Program-made: the position numbers and the translations under genes
NCBI RefSeq assembly: GCF_020618475.1
Contig: NZ_CP085335.1
Location: forward strand, 2,666,001 to 2,730,000
From: Haladaptatus halobius
GTDB taxonomy: Archaea > Halobacteriota > Halobacteria > Halobacteriales > Haladaptataceae
DNA: 64,000 nt
Direction of reading: 5' to 3'
Shown here: piece by piece, positions 16,760 through 26,810 of the stretch
Layout: every line of letters starts with the position of its first letter
Numbering within the stretch: position 1 is the stretch's first letter
The notes under the pieces: model-generated
What the model saw: only the letters and a program-made list of their open reading frames with translations
What the model was told of the DNA's origin: nothing
Database searches by the model: none

Positions 16760-18902
16760 GCAAATGAGCAAGGTCTCGGTGACCGGGTCGCGGACGGTCA
16801 TGCCCGATGTCATCAAGACGGTTCACGGCCTGAACCTCGTCCACCTGTCGGACTACGACGGGTCGTGGGAAGGATTCGACCCCGGCAACCCCATCGAAGG
16901 CGCGGACGAGGCGTCCGACAAGCTCGTCACCGTCCGTTCCCTCGAAAGCATCCTCGACGTGGACGACGACGACGCCGGGCCGCAACGAATCGTCACGGAC
17001 GACGCGCTGGACGACGAACTGGAGGACATCCGGGCGCAGGTCAACGAACTCGACGACCGCCGGAACGAGCTCGAGGACGAGCTCCGCGCCGTCGAAGACC
17101 GCATCGACTCGATGGAGCCGTTCGCCGACCTCGGAATCGACCTCGATCTGCTGTCGGGCTACGATAGCTTGCAGGTCGCGGTCGGCGAAGGCAACGCGGA
17201 AGAAGTCGAGCGCGCGCTCGCCGACACCGACGACATCCGGGAGTTCGAACTGTTCTCCGAGGGCACGACGCTCGCCGTCTTCGCGTACCCCGCGGACGGG
17301 GCGGACGAAGAGGCGTTGGACGACGCGCTGGTCGGCGTCGACTTCGCGTCGTACGAAGTGCCAGACGCCTCCGGCAGCCCGGAGGATTACATTTCTGAAC
17401 TTAAACACGAGCGCCAGAAGCTCGAGTCGAAGCTCAACGGTGTCGAAAACGAGCTTCACGACGTGAAACTCGATGCCGCCGGATTCATCCTCGCCGCCGA
17501 GGAGAAGCTGGCCATCGAGGTACAGAAGGCGGAAGCGCCGCTCCAGTTCGCGACGACAGAGAACGCATTCGTCGCCGAGGGGTGGATTCCGACCGACCGC
17601 TACGCGCAACTGACGACCGCGCTCGATGAGACGGTCGGCGAGCACGTCGAAGTGGACGAACTCGAACGCGCGGACTACGAGGAACACGACGGCCACCACG
17701 CCCCCCTCGAACAGGCCGAGGAGACGGGCGTTGCCACGGACGGCGGGCACAGCATGGGCGATGACAGTCCGCCGGTCATCCAGGATAACCCCGCCCCGAC
17801 CAAACCGTTCGAACTGCTGGTCGAGACCATCAACCGACCGAAGTACTTCGAGTTCGACCCGACGGTCGTCCTGTTCCTCACGTTCCCGCTGTTCTTCGGG
17901 TTCATGATCGGCGACCTCGGATACGGGCTGCTGTACATCGCCATCGGCTACTGGCTGTTCAGTAGCTTCGACAGCGACGCCATCAAGAGTCTCGGCGGTA
18001 TCGCGATGTGGGCCGGCGGCTTCACCGCGCTGTTCGGCGTGCTGTACGGCGAGATATTCGGCCTCCACGTCCTCGGAGACGTCGTCTGGGGCGGCCACCC
18101 GCCGATTCACAAAGGACTTCAGCCAGCCTTCGGCGATTACGCAGTGGGTTGGCTAGTGTTGAGCCTGCTGGCCGGCATCGCCCACCTCACTATCGGCTGG
18201 GGATTCGACTTCGTCGAGAATCTCGAACACGGGTTCAAGGACGCGATGACCGAGAGCGGTTCGTGGCTGCTGATGATGTTTGGCCTCTGGGTGTGGATCT
18301 TTGCCGGTGCGTCCGGTAACGCACCCTCGATTCTCGTCGGCAAAGAAAGCGTCTTCGCCGGATATCCGTTCCCGCTCGGATTTGTGGGCTTCCCAGAACC
18401 AGTTGGTATCGTGGGACTGGGAGTGTTCTTCGTTGGACTAATCCTCCTCGTGTTGGGCGAACCCGTCGAAGCGGTCGAGTTCCTCAACGTGCTGGTGAAC
18501 GTCCTCTCGTACACCCGTCTCGCGGCGGTGCTGCTGGCGAAGGCCGGAATGGCGTTTGTGGTCAACCTGCTGTTCTTCGGCGTGTACGTCACCGGGCACG
18601 GACCGCACGCGGAGTGGCACTTCGGCATCGGCCACATGCCGCACCGTGGAGACACGGTTCACGGCCATGCAGTAACCGAGATCATGTTCCCCGGGCTGGC
18701 CCACTCCGGCATCGCGGGATTGGTCGGCGGGCTACTCATCTTGGTGCTCGGCCACCTGCTCGTCCTTGCGCTCGGGATTACGAGCGCAGGTCTGCAGGCG
18801 GTGCGTCTCGAGTACGTGGAGTTCTTCGGCAAGTTCTACGAGGGCGGCGGCGAGGAGTACGAACCGTTCGGGTACGAGCGAACGTACACGACCCAGGACT
18901 GA
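16746..18902 (+). CDS. atpI: A-type ATP synthase subunit I (a subunit)
   Basis: Membrane stator subunit with the ion half-channels. The 718-aa protein has a cytoplasmic N-terminal half of about 370 residues with coiled-coil stretches, then several membrane helices (LTFPLFFGFMIGDLGYGLLY, FTALFGVLYGEIFG, FLNVLVNVLSYTRLAAVLLA with the channel arginine, and a last helix near 675). The linker between the halves is rich in His, Asp and Glu. Start at 16746 overlaps atpH; an ATG at 16764 is equally plausible. Ends with the family segment LEYVEFFGKFYEGGGEEYEPF. Confidence 0.95.
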   Translation: MLRPEQMSKVSVTGSRTVMPDVIKTVHGLNLVHLSDYDGSWEGFDPGNPIEGADEASDKLVTVRSLESILDVDDDDAGPQRIVTDDALDDELEDIRAQVNELDDRRNELEDELRAVEDRIDSMEPFADLGIDLDLLSGYDSLQVAVGEGNAEEVERALADTDDIREFELFSEGTTLAVFAYPADGADEEALDDALVGVDFASYEVPDASGSPEDYISELKHERQKLESKLNGVENELHDVKLDAAGFILAAEEKLAIEVQKAEAPLQFATTENAFVAEGWIPTDRYAQLTTALDETVGEHVEVDELERADYEEHDGHHAPLEQAEETGVATDGGHSMGDDSPPVIQDNPAPTKPFELLVETINRPKYFEFDPTVVLFLTFPLFFGFMIGDLGYGLLYIAIGYWLFSSFDSDAIKSLGGIAMWAGGFTALFGVLYGEIFGLHVLGDVVWGGHPPIHKGLQPAFGDYAVGWLVLSLLAGIAHLTIGWGFDFVENLEHGFKDAMTESGSWLLMMFGLWVWIFAGASGNAPSILVGKESVFAGYPFPLGFVGFPEPVGIVGLGVFFVGLILLVLGEPVEAVEFLNVLVNVLSYTRLAAVLLAKAGMAFVVNLLFFGVYVTGHGPHAEWHFGIGHMPHRGDTVHGHAVTEIMFPGLAHSGIAGLVGGLLILVLGHLLVLALGITSAGLQAVRLEYVEFFGKFYEGGGEEYEPFGYERTYTTQD

Positions 18903-18963
18903 ACATCGCACCTCGTTTTTCGCCTTTCATGACCGAACTGGCCTTGGTCGTCCCTTGACACTG

Positions 18964-19013
18964 GTATTTGCTACCATGATTTAGGGTTTACAGCCCCCGA
19001 TACCAGCAAATAC
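18964..19013. promoter_or_regulatory. Inverted repeat in the atpI-atpK gap
   Basis: GTATTTGCT at 18964-18972 pairs with AGCAAATAC at 19005-19013; CTGGTA at 18961-18966 is also complementary to TACCAG at 19001-19006. A TATA-like TTTTAAG follows at 19034-19040 and a GAGG purine run precedes the atpK start. The gap of 194 bp is by far the largest within atpH-atpB, which suggests an internal promoter or an mRNA processing or attenuation site giving extra proteolipid mRNA. Confidence 0.45.
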
Positions 19014-19096
19014 GGCGGAACGCTTTGGGAAGTTTTAAGAATCTGCTGGCGCGAATTACGACCTGTTCGGCTACAGAGCCTACAGAGGACCAAACA

Positions 19097-19369
19097 ATGA
19101 TGGAATTCATACTCGCGTTCGTCGACGCGGCCGCACTGCTCGCACAACAAGGCGCTGGAAGCGCTTCCCCGGCAATCCCCCCGACGGCCGCCGCCGCGCT
19201 CGCTGTCGGTCTAGCGGCGTTCGGCGCGGGCTACGCGGAGCGCGGTATCGGTGCCGCGGCCGTGGGCGCTATCGCTGAAGATCGAGATATGTTCGGTACC
19301 GGGCTGATCATGACGGTGCTGCCGGAAACGCTCGTGATTCTGGCACTCGTCGTCGTGTTCGTGGTCTAA
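19097..19369 (+). CDS. atpK: A-type ATP synthase subunit K (proteolipid, c ring)
   Basis: Hydrophobic 90-aa hairpin of two membrane helices (PTAAAALAVGLAAFGAGYAE and the final LPETLVILALVVVFVV) joined by a short polar loop (ERGIGAAAVGAIAEDRDMFG). The glutamate in LPETL is the ion-binding carboxylate. The first N-terminal stretch is a third, weaker hydrophobic segment and may be a cleaved or embedded N-terminus, common in haloarchaeal AtpK. The start may be either of two consecutive ATGs at 19097/19100. The long in-frame upstream extension lacks coding quality. Confidence 0.94.
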   Translation: MMEFILAFVDAAALLAQQGAGSASPAIPPTAAAALAVGLAAFGAGYAERGIGAAAVGAIAEDRDMFGTGLIMTVLPETLVILALVVVFVV

Positions 19370-19392
19370 ACGCACTTAACCACTCTTCATCA

Positions 19393-19974
19393 ATGAGCCT
19401 GGAAACGGTAGTTGAGGATATTCGAAACGAAGCCCGCGAGCGCGCGGAGGAGATTCGCGCAGAAGGCGAAACCCGCGCGGACGAGATAATCGCCGAGGCG
19501 GAGTCGGACGCCGAGGAGATTCTCGCGGCGAAAGAGCGCGACATCGAGAACCAGATCGAGCGAGAGCGAGAGCAGAAGCTCTCCAGCGCGAAGCTCGAAG
19601 CCAAGCAGAAGCGGCTGGAAGCCCGCCGTGACGTGTTGCAGGAAGTCCGCGCCGACGTGGAAGAGCGCATCGCCACCCTCGGCGGCGACGACCGCGAAGA
19701 ACTGACGCGGTCGCTGCTCGACGCGGCGGCGGCGGAGTTCGAGGCGGGCCACACCGTCCGCGTGTACGGACGCGCCGACGACGAGGCGCTGCTCACCGAC
19801 GTGATCGCCGACTACGACGGCTTCGAATACGCGGGCGAATACGACTGCCTCGGCGGCGTCGTCGCCGAGAGCGAAGCCTCTCGCGTTCGCGTGAACAACA
19901 CGTTCGATTCGGTGCTCGAAGATGTCTGGGAGGAGAACCTCCAAGCAATCAGTTCGCGGCTGTTCGAGCAATGA
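19393..19974 (+). CDS. atpE: A-type ATP synthase subunit E
   Basis: Peripheral-stalk subunit of 193 aa. The first 110 residues are a long charged helix (EARERAEEIRAEGETRADEI) that pairs with subunit H; the C-terminal half is the globular head-binding domain (YDCLGGVVAESEASRVRVNN). It lies 23 bp after atpK and its stop overlaps the atpC start by four bases. Confidence 0.94.
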   Translation: MSLETVVEDIRNEARERAEEIRAEGETRADEIIAEAESDAEEILAAKERDIENQIEREREQKLSSAKLEAKQKRLEARRDVLQEVRADVEERIATLGGDDREELTRSLLDAAAAEFEAGHTVRVYGRADDEALLTDVIADYDGFEYAGEYDCLGGVVAESEASRVRVNNTFDSVLEDVWEENLQAISSRLFEQ

Positions 19975-21026
19975 GCACGACCGAAGGCACTTCGAACTAC
20001 GAGTACGTCTCCGCGCGCGTCAAGGCGCGACGAGCGGCCCTGTTCGACGAGGAGGATTACCGAAAGCTCCTCCGCATGGGGCCGGGCGAGATCGCCCGGT
20101 TCATGGAGGAGACCGAGTACGAGGCCGAGGTCAACGCGCTCGGGGCGCGCTACGACGGCGTCGACCTCGTGGAGTACGCGCTGAACCGAAACCTCGCCAA
20201 GCACTTCGACGATTTGCTGGACTGGGCCGACGGGAAGCTGTACGTCCTCATCGCCCGGTATCTACGGAAGTTCGACGCGTGGAACGTCAAGACGGTGCTT
20301 CGAGGCATCTACGCGGACGCCGACAACCAGTCGGTTCGCGACGACATGATTCGGGCGGGCGAGTTCGACGAGACGCTGCTCGATCGACTGTCTGACGCGG
20401 GAACCATCGAGGACGTCGTCGAGATGCTCGACACGACCATCTTCGGCGACCACCTCGAAGCGGCCTACGAGGATTACGAGACCACCGAACTGCTGATTCC
20501 GCTGGAGAACGCGGTCGACCGCGCGTACTACGAAGGACTGATGGGAGGCGTTTCGGACACCGAGAACCGCGCGATGCAGCTGTACGTCGAGTTCTTGCAA
20601 GCCGAGATCGACTTCCGAAACGTCAGAAACGCGCTTCGAATCAGCCGAAGTGGCGCGAACATCGACCCCTCGGAGTACTTCATCGAGGGCGGTCGGCTGT
20701 TCAGCGCGACCGAGTTGGGACAGCTCGCGGGCAACACCGAGGAACTCATCGCCCAAATTCGTGACAGCTCGTACGGAAGCGAACTGGACGAGGCGCTGGA
20801 CGAACTGAAGCGAGCCGACAGCCTCATCGGATTCGAGCACGCACTAGATGCTGCACTGCTCGAATACTCGAACCACCTCTCGCACGTGTTTCCGCTGTCG
20901 GTGTGTCCGGTACTCGCGTACGTGCTCGCCAAACAGCGCGAGGTGGACAACATCCGCGCCATCGCGCGAGGACGCGAAGCTGGACTGTCCGAGGACGAGA
21001 TAGAAGAAGAACTGGTGATACTATGA
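19971..21026 (+). CDS. atpC: A-type ATP synthase subunit C
   Basis: Funnel-shaped central subunit (relative of yeast Vma6/subunit d) that couples the c ring to the rotor shaft. The 351-aa, mostly helical, soluble protein starts NYEYVSARVKARRAALFDEEDY and ends VLAYVLAKQREVDNIRAIARG, both typical of the family. It overlaps atpE and atpF by four bases each. Confidence 0.95.
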   Translation: MSTTEGTSNYEYVSARVKARRAALFDEEDYRKLLRMGPGEIARFMEETEYEAEVNALGARYDGVDLVEYALNRNLAKHFDDLLDWADGKLYVLIARYLRKFDAWNVKTVLRGIYADADNQSVRDDMIRAGEFDETLLDRLSDAGTIEDVVEMLDTTIFGDHLEAAYEDYETTELLIPLENAVDRAYYEGLMGGVSDTENRAMQLYVEFLQAEIDFRNVRNALRISRSGANIDPSEYFIEGGRLFSATELGQLAGNTEELIAQIRDSSYGSELDEALDELKRADSLIGFEHALDAALLEYSNHLSHVFPLSVCPVLAYVLAKQREVDNIRAIARGREAGLSEDEIEEELVIL

Positions 21027-21364
21027 GCCAGGAGATAGCCGTCATCGGAAGTTCGGAGTTCACGACCGGGTTCCGACTCGCAGGCGTCAGGAAGTTCGCG
21101 AACGTTCCGGACGACGAGAAGGAATCGGAACTGGACGACGCGGTCTCCGGAATGTTGGACGACGACGACGTGGGCATCATCGTGATGCACGACGACGACC
21201 TTGCACACCTCTCTCGTAACGTCAGGAGCGACGTGGAGACGAGCGTGGAACCCACCCTCGTGACGCTGGGTGGTGGCGCGGGAAGCGGCGGACTCCGCGA
21301 CCAGATCAAGCGCGCAATCGGTATCGACCTCATGGACGAAGACGAACAAGGTGACAACGAATGA
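21023..21364 (+). CDS. atpF: A-type ATP synthase subunit F
   Basis: Rotor-shaft accessory subunit of 113 aa with a Rossmann-like fold: [20 protein letters not shown] at the N-terminus and the acidic loop [18 protein letters not shown] in the middle. The ATG at 21023 is set by family alignment and its four-base overlap with atpC; a longer frame upstream is antisense-quality sequence. The stop overlaps atpA. Confidence 0.94.
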   Translation: MSQEIAVIGSSEFTTGFRLAGVRKFANVPDDEKESELDDAVSGMLDDDDVGIIVMHDDDLAHLSRNVRSDVETSVEPTLVTLGGGAGSGGLRDQIKRAIGIDLMDEDEQGDNE

Positions 21365-23121
21365 GCCAGGCAACAGACTCCGATGTCGTCCGCGAGGACG
21401 GCGTCATTCAGAGCGTGAGCGGTCCGGTCGTGACCGCCACGGACCTCGAAGCCCGGATGAACGACGTGGTGTACGTCGGCGAGGAAGGGCTGATGGGCGA
21501 GGTCATCGAAATCGAAGGAAACAGTACGACGATTCAGGTGTACGAGGAAACCTCGAACGTCGCCCCCGGCGAACCCGTCGAGAACACGGGGGAGCCGCTG
21601 TCGGTCGACCTCGGGCCGGGCATGCTGTACTCCATCTACGACGGAGTGCAGCGCCCGCTCGACGTGCTCGAAGAGAAGATGGGTGCGTTCCTCGACCGCG
21701 GTGTTGACGCACCCGGAATCGACCAGGAGAAGATGTGGGAGTTCACCCCCTCGGTCAAAGAGGGAGACGAAGTCGAAGCCGGCGACATCGTCGGCATCGT
21801 CCCCGAAACGGAGAGCATCGAGCACAAAGTGATGGTGCCGCCGGACTACGAGGGCGGCGAAGTCGTCGCCACGAAGGAAGGCAACTACGCCGTCACGGAC
21901 ACCGTCGTCGAACTCGACAACGGCGAAGAGATCCAGATGCAACAGGAGTGGCCGGTTCGTGAAGCGCGGCCCTCCGTCGACAAGCAGACGCCCCGGACGC
22001 CGCTCGTGTCCGGTCAGCGCATCCTGGACGGTCTGTTCCCCATCGCCAAGGGCGGGACGGCCGCGATTCCGGGGCCGTTCGGCTCCGGAAAGACGGTGAC
22101 CCAGCACTCGCTCGCAAAGTGGGCCGACGCGGACATCGTCGTCTATGTCGGCTGCGGCGAGCGCGGCAACGAGATGACGGAAGTTATCGAGGACTTCCCG
22201 GAACTCGAAGACCCGCGAACTGGCAAACCGCTCATGTCGCGCACCTGCCTCATCGCTAACACGTCAAACATGCCCGTGGCCGCACGCGAGTCGTGCATCT
22301 ACACGGGGATCACCATCGCGGAGTACTACCGCGACATGGGATACGACGTGGCGCTGATGGCCGACTCCACCTCGCGGTGGGCGGAGGCGATGCGCGAAAT
22401 CTCCTCGCGTCTCGAGGAGATGCCCGGCGAAGAGGGGTATCCGGCGTACCTCGCCGCCCGCCTCGCCGAGTTCTACGAGCGCGCGGGTAAGTTCGAGAAC
22501 ATCAACGGGACGGAGGGTTCGGTGTCAGTTATCGGTGCGGTTAGTCCCCCCGGAGGGGACTTCTCCGAGCCGGTGACGCAGAATACCCTCCGTATCGTCA
22601 AGACGTTCTGGGCGCTGGACGCCGACCTCGCGGAACGGCGGCACTTCCCGTCCATCAACTGGGACGAGTCCTACTCGCTGTACAAAGACCAGCTCGACCC
22701 GTGGTACGAACAGAACGTCGAACCGGACTTCCCCGAGAAGCGCCAGTGGGCGACCGACGTGCTCGACGAGGAGGGCGAACTGCAGGAGATCGTCCAACTC
22801 GTCGGGAAGGACGCGCTACCGGAAGACCAGCAGCTCACCCTCGAAGTCGCGCGCTACCTGCGCGAGGGGTGGCTCCAGCAGAACGCGTTCCACGACGTGG
22901 ACATGTTCTGTTCGCCGGAGAAAACCTACCGGATGCTCGAAGCGATCCAGACGTTCAACGAGGAGGCGTTCGCCGCGCTCGAAGCGGGCGTCCCCGTCGA
23001 AGAGATCACGGACATCGACGCCGCTCCGCGCCTGAACCGCATGGGGACGGCCGAGGAGTGGGACGACTTCATCAGCGAAGTCGAGGAAGACATCACCGAA
23101 CAGCTCAGGGAGAAATACTGA
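21361..23121 (+). CDS. atpA: A-type ATP synthase catalytic subunit A
   Basis: Catalytic subunit of the A3B3 head. The 586-aa protein carries the Walker A loop GPFGSGKT at residues 238-245, the A-type non-homologous region (about 110-200) and the conserved [16 protein letters not shown] and [17 protein letters not shown] blocks. No intein interrupts it, unlike some archaeal atpA genes. The stop TGA shares its last base with the atpB ATG. Confidence 0.98.
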   Translation: MSQATDSDVVREDGVIQSVSGPVVTATDLEARMNDVVYVGEEGLMGEVIEIEGNSTTIQVYEETSNVAPGEPVENTGEPLSVDLGPGMLYSIYDGVQRPLDVLEEKMGAFLDRGVDAPGIDQEKMWEFTPSVKEGDEVEAGDIVGIVPETESIEHKVMVPPDYEGGEVVATKEGNYAVTDTVVELDNGEEIQMQQEWPVREARPSVDKQTPRTPLVSGQRILDGLFPIAKGGTAAIPGPFGSGKTVTQHSLAKWADADIVVYVGCGERGNEMTEVIEDFPELEDPRTGKPLMSRTCLIANTSNMPVAARESCIYTGITIAEYYRDMGYDVALMADSTSRWAEAMREISSRLEEMPGEEGYPAYLAARLAEFYERAGKFENINGTEGSVSVIGAVSPPGGDFSEPVTQNTLRIVKTFWALDADLAERRHFPSINWDESYSLYKDQLDPWYEQNVEPDFPEKRQWATDVLDEEGELQEIVQLVGKDALPEDQQLTLEVARYLREGWLQQNAFHDVDMFCSPEKTYRMLEAIQTFNEEAFAALEAGVPVEEITDIDAAPRLNRMGTAEEWDDFISEVEEDITEQLREKY

Positions 23122-24542
23122 TGAAAGAATATCAGACCATTACGGAGATCAGCGGCCCGCTGGTGTTCGCCGAGGTCGACGAACCGATCGGCTACGACGA
23201 GATCGTCGAGATCGAGACGCCAGCCGGCGACACGCTGCGGGGACAGGTGCTCGAATCGAGCAAGGGACTCGTCTCGATTCAGGTGTTCGAAGGAACCGAA
23301 GGTATCGATCGCAAGTCGTCGGTTCGGTTCCTCGGCGAGACCATGAAGATGCCCGTCACGGAAGACCTGCTCGGACGCGTGCTCGACGGTTCCGGCAACC
23401 CCATAGACGGCGGCCCCGAAATCGTCCCGGACGAGCGCCGCGACATCGTGGGTGCGGCGATCAACCCCTACGCCCGCGAGTATCCCGAGGAGTTCATCCA
23501 GACCGGCGTGTCCGCCATCGACGGCATGAACACGCTGGTTCGCGGCCAGAAGCTCCCCATCTTCTCGGCGTCGGGACTGCCACACAACGAACTCGCGCTG
23601 CAGATCGCGCGACAGGCGAGCGTGCCGGAAGAAGCCGACGAAGAGGGCGAGGGCGGAAGTGAGTTCGCAGTGGTGTTCGGCGCGATGGGCATCACCGCGG
23701 AGGAGGCGAACGAGTTCATGGAGGACTTCGAGCGCACCGGTGCGCTGGAGCGCTCCGTGGTCTTCATGAACCTCGCGGACGACCCCGCAGTTGAGCGGAC
23801 AGTCACGCCGCGTCTCGCGCTCACCACGGCGGAGTACCTCGCGTTCGACAAGGACTACCACGTGCTCGTCATCCTGACGGACATGACCAACTACTGTGAG
23901 GCACTGCGCGAAATCGGTGCCGCACGCGAAGAGGTGCCGGGTCGCCGTGGCTACCCAGGTTACATGTACACCGACCTCGCGCAACTGTACGAGCGCGCGG
24001 GTCGTATCGAGGGTCGCGAGGGATCCGTCACGCAGATTCCCATCCTCACGATGCCCGGCGACGACGACACGCACCCGATTCCCGACCTCACCGGCTACAT
24101 CACCGAGGGTCAGATCTACATCGACCGCGACCTGAACTCGCAGGGAATCCAGCCGCCGATCAACCCGCTTCCCAGCCTGTCGCGGCTGATGGACGACGGT
24201 ATCGGCGAGGGCCTTACGCGCGAAGACCACTCCGGCGTGTCCGACCAGATGTACGCGGCGTACGCGGAGGGTGAAGACCTGCGCGACCTCGTGAACATCG
24301 TCGGTCGTGAAGCGCTGAGCGAACGCGACAACCAGTACCTTGACTTCGCCGACCGCTTCGAGAAGGAGTTCGTCGACCAGGGCTTCGAGACGAACCGTAG
24401 CATCGAGGAGACGCTGACCATCGGCTGGGATCTCCTCAGCATGCTGCCGAAGGAGGAACTCAACCGCATCGACGAGGAGTACATCGAGAAGTACTACCCC
24501 GAAGAAGAGACGCCGGAAGTCGAAGAAGTCGCGGCCGACTAA
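23121..24542 (+). CDS. atpB: A-type ATP synthase regulatory subunit B
   Basis: Non-catalytic nucleotide-binding subunit alternating with A in the head. The 473-aa protein begins [19 protein letters not shown]. It lacks a normal Walker A, having [20 protein letters not shown] in that position as the family does, and contains [20 protein letters not shown]. It is the last gene before the break in the operon: the next plus-strand gene, atpD, is 1.5 kb further on. Confidence 0.98.
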   Translation: MKEYQTITEISGPLVFAEVDEPIGYDEIVEIETPAGDTLRGQVLESSKGLVSIQVFEGTEGIDRKSSVRFLGETMKMPVTEDLLGRVLDGSGNPIDGGPEIVPDERRDIVGAAINPYAREYPEEFIQTGVSAIDGMNTLVRGQKLPIFSASGLPHNELALQIARQASVPEEADEEGEGGSEFAVVFGAMGITAEEANEFMEDFERTGALERSVVFMNLADDPAVERTVTPRLALTTAEYLAFDKDYHVLVILTDMTNYCEALREIGAAREEVPGRRGYPGYMYTDLAQLYERAGRIEGREGSVTQIPILTMPGDDDTHPIPDLTGYITEGQIYIDRDLNSQGIQPPINPLPSLSRLMDDGIGEGLTREDHSGVSDQMYAAYAEGEDLRDLVNIVGREALSERDNQYLDFADRFEKEFVDQGFETNRSIEETLTIGWDLLSMLPKEELNRIDEEYIEKYYPEEETPEVEEVAAD

Positions 24543-24549
24543 GTCCATT

Positions 24550-25900
24550 TTACCCTCTCCGTATTCTCCCGTCGCAGTTCACGCGGAGACTGCCGTCTCT
24601 CGTGTGCGCCACTACCGCTTCGTACTGCGGCCCGTGTTCGATTGTGACGTTCTCCGCGGACAGGGTTGGGAAGTATTCTGTCTGCGGGAGGTAGTTCATC
24701 AGCACGACGCGGTACGTTTTCTCGGCGTCGAACGCGCCGTCATCGATTCGTAAATCGGCGACGTGGCCGCCGTCCAAGCGAACGCGAGCGCCGGAGAGGT
24801 GAAGATTGACGCCGTCCTCGTCGCCGAACGGTTCGCCGACCCATTCGAGTGCGGCACGGAGGTCGCCGCCGGTCAGTTCGAGTTCGACCAACGGCGTTTC
24901 GAAGGGAACGACGCCGATAGCGTCCGCGACCGTCACCGCGTCGGCGAGCGGCGGCCCTTCGCGCAGGGACGCGGAGTGGACGAGGCCGGCGTCCGCGCCC
25001 GTCTCCTCGCGGTAGACGTCAGTGACGAAGTTGCCGAGGCGACATTCGCCGCCAAACCTGACGTCCGCCGTGCGCTCGACGGGGTCGGCGACGGTGGCGA
25101 CCACTTCGTTCAGTCCGACGGCGTTTCGACGGCAGCGGTACGTCGCCGCCGCCACGTTCTGGTCGGGCGGTGCGTCCGTGGTCGCGTGGAACGTCACGGT
25201 CGGCTCGTCGCCGTCGATGACGACCCCCACGATTTCGGTGCCGTTGCCGCCGGTTTGCACGAGTAGCGTTCCGTCGACGCGGCGAACCCGTCGAACGGTT
25301 TCGTGTCCGCAGGGCATCGAATCGACGTCGACCGCCGCCGCGAAGTCGAGGTCGTCGCCGAGGTGCGCGAGGCAGATAACGTAGTCGGCGCGGTCGCGGA
25401 GTGCCCGCAATTCGCGGATGGCCGCGGCGACGGGGTCGGTGAAGGTCGCATCGACCCCGCTCATCTTGGCCGTTTGCGGATGGGGCGACGCCGACGACGC
25501 CGACTCGATGGCTACCGACCTCGAAGCACGCGGACGGAGCGACCGAATCGAGACCCTATACGTTGGCACAGAGCCACTGCTGCGGCGTTCGGTCGGCGAG
25601 TTCGAGGGCACTGTCGGTTCCGTGGTCGAAGTCGTGGTTGCCGAACGTCTCAGCATCGGGGCGAACCGCATCGAAGAACGGTCGGGCCTGCGCTCGCCCC
25701 TTGTCGGTGACGAGCGCGAGCGATCCGAGCGCCGTGTTATCCCCCGCGCCGACGACCATCGTATTCTCGTCTCGAAGCTCGTTGATACACTCGGTGAGGC
25801 GGCCGACGTGCTCGGAATCGTCGTAGACGGTTTCGAGATCGGCGTAGTGGAGGACGCGAAGTGGTTGGCTTCCGTCAGCGTGTCCGTGCGGTGGATTCAT
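24550..25900 (-). pseudogene. Broken 5'-nucleotidase / UDP-sugar-hydrolase-type metallophosphatase
   Basis: The N-terminal part (from ATG 25900) has calcineurin-like metal motifs: LHYADLE, GAGDN and GNHDFDHG. It stops at TAG 25556-25558 after CANV. The same frame then continues with family-like sequence (CFEVGSHRVGVVGVA) until a run of four G on the plus strand at 25482-25485, after which the protein sense moves to another frame (HPQTAKMSGVDATF). That frame runs through the C-terminal nucleotidase domain (RLGNFVTDVYREETGADAGL) to 24550. One nonsense codon plus a probable 1-bp insertion therefore break a protein of about 450 residues. It lies between atpB and atpD on the opposite strand. A sequencing error could explain the frameshift but not easily both lesions. 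Confidence 0.82.
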
Positions 25901-26074
25901 ATCGCGGGCGGCGTCCCGAGGGACACCGAATTATCGATGTGTTCTCGTCCCGTCGATATAAAATCCGGTCGTCGAATGGGCGTCACGTATCACGGTTCTC
26001 GGTGCCGCACGCACTGACGTAGCGAATCTCGACTGTAAAGAATTATCCCCTTCGAGTTTTTACCATCAAGCAAG

Positions 26075-26767
26075 ATGGCTAAGGACGTCAAACCCACTCG
26101 GAAAGAACTGATGCAGATAGAGGATCGCATCGACCTCTCCGAGCGGGGCCACGGCACGCTGGAGAAGAAGCGTGACGGCCTCATCATGGAGTTCATGGAC
26201 ATCCTCGACCAAGCGCAGGACGTACGCTCCGGTCTCGAAGATGATTACGAACGCGCGCAACAGACCATCAACATGGCCCGCGCGATGGAGGGGGACGTGG
26301 CGGTTCGCGGGGCGGCCGCGGCTCTGCAAGAGCACCCCGAGATAACGACCGAGTCGAAGAACATCATGGGCGTCGTCGTCCCGCAGATCGAGTCGTCGAA
26401 GGTGAAGAAATCGCTCGACGAGCGGGGGTACGGCGTGCTTGGAACCAGCGCCCGCATCGACGAGACCGCGGACGCCTACGAGGAACTCATAGAGAGCGTC
26501 ATCCTCGCCGCCGAGGTCGAGACGGCGATGAAGAAAATGCTCACGGAGATCGAGACGACGAAGCGCCGCGTCAACGCGCTGGAGTTCAAACTCCTGCCGG
26601 AACTGTACGAAGCGCAGGATTACATCGAGCAGAAACTCGAAGAACAGGAGCGCGAGGAGATCTTCCGGATGAAGAAGATCAAGGCGAAGAAAGAAGAAGA
26701 GGAGAAAGAAGAAAAACAGGCGCGCGAACCGGAACGCGCCGAAGGCGAAGTCGTCGTCACGAGCTAA
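26075..26767 (+). CDS. atpD: A-type ATP synthase subunit D
   Basis: Central rotor shaft. The 230-aa protein has the family's long N- and C-terminal helices ([20 protein letters not shown] at the start; [20 protein letters not shown] near 185) and a very charged tail, Lys/Glu-rich then ending EGEVVVTS. It is detached from atpB by the broken nucleotidase gene, so it needs its own promoter in 25901-26074, where AT-rich stretches (AATTATCC, TTTTTACC) occur within 40 nt of the ATG. Confidence 0.95.
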   Translation: MAKDVKPTRKELMQIEDRIDLSERGHGTLEKKRDGLIMEFMDILDQAQDVRSGLEDDYERAQQTINMARAMEGDVAVRGAAAALQEHPEITTESKNIMGVVVPQIESSKVKKSLDERGYGVLGTSARIDETADAYEELIESVILAAEVETAMKKMLTEIETTKRRVNALEFKLLPELYEAQDYIEQKLEEQEREEIFRMKKIKAKKEEEEKEEKQAREPERAEGEVVVTS

Positions 26768-26810
26768 CTCCTCTCGATAGCGTTTTTCCTTCTGCCGTCG
26801 CACGAGTGGT

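Noticed and set aside
16719..18110. 463-aa minus-strand open frame opposite atpI
   Set aside because: Antisense shadow of atpI; hydrophilic, repetitive Arg/Asp/Val-rich sequence without a family.
22926..24548. 540-aa minus-strand open frame opposite atpA/atpB
   Set aside because: Antisense shadow of subunits A and B, both certain.
15072..25558. In-frame TAG codons in two broken genes read as pyrrolysine
   Set aside because: Both genes also carry frameshifts, and no pyl genes or methylamine methyltransferases are visible; nonsense mutation is simpler.
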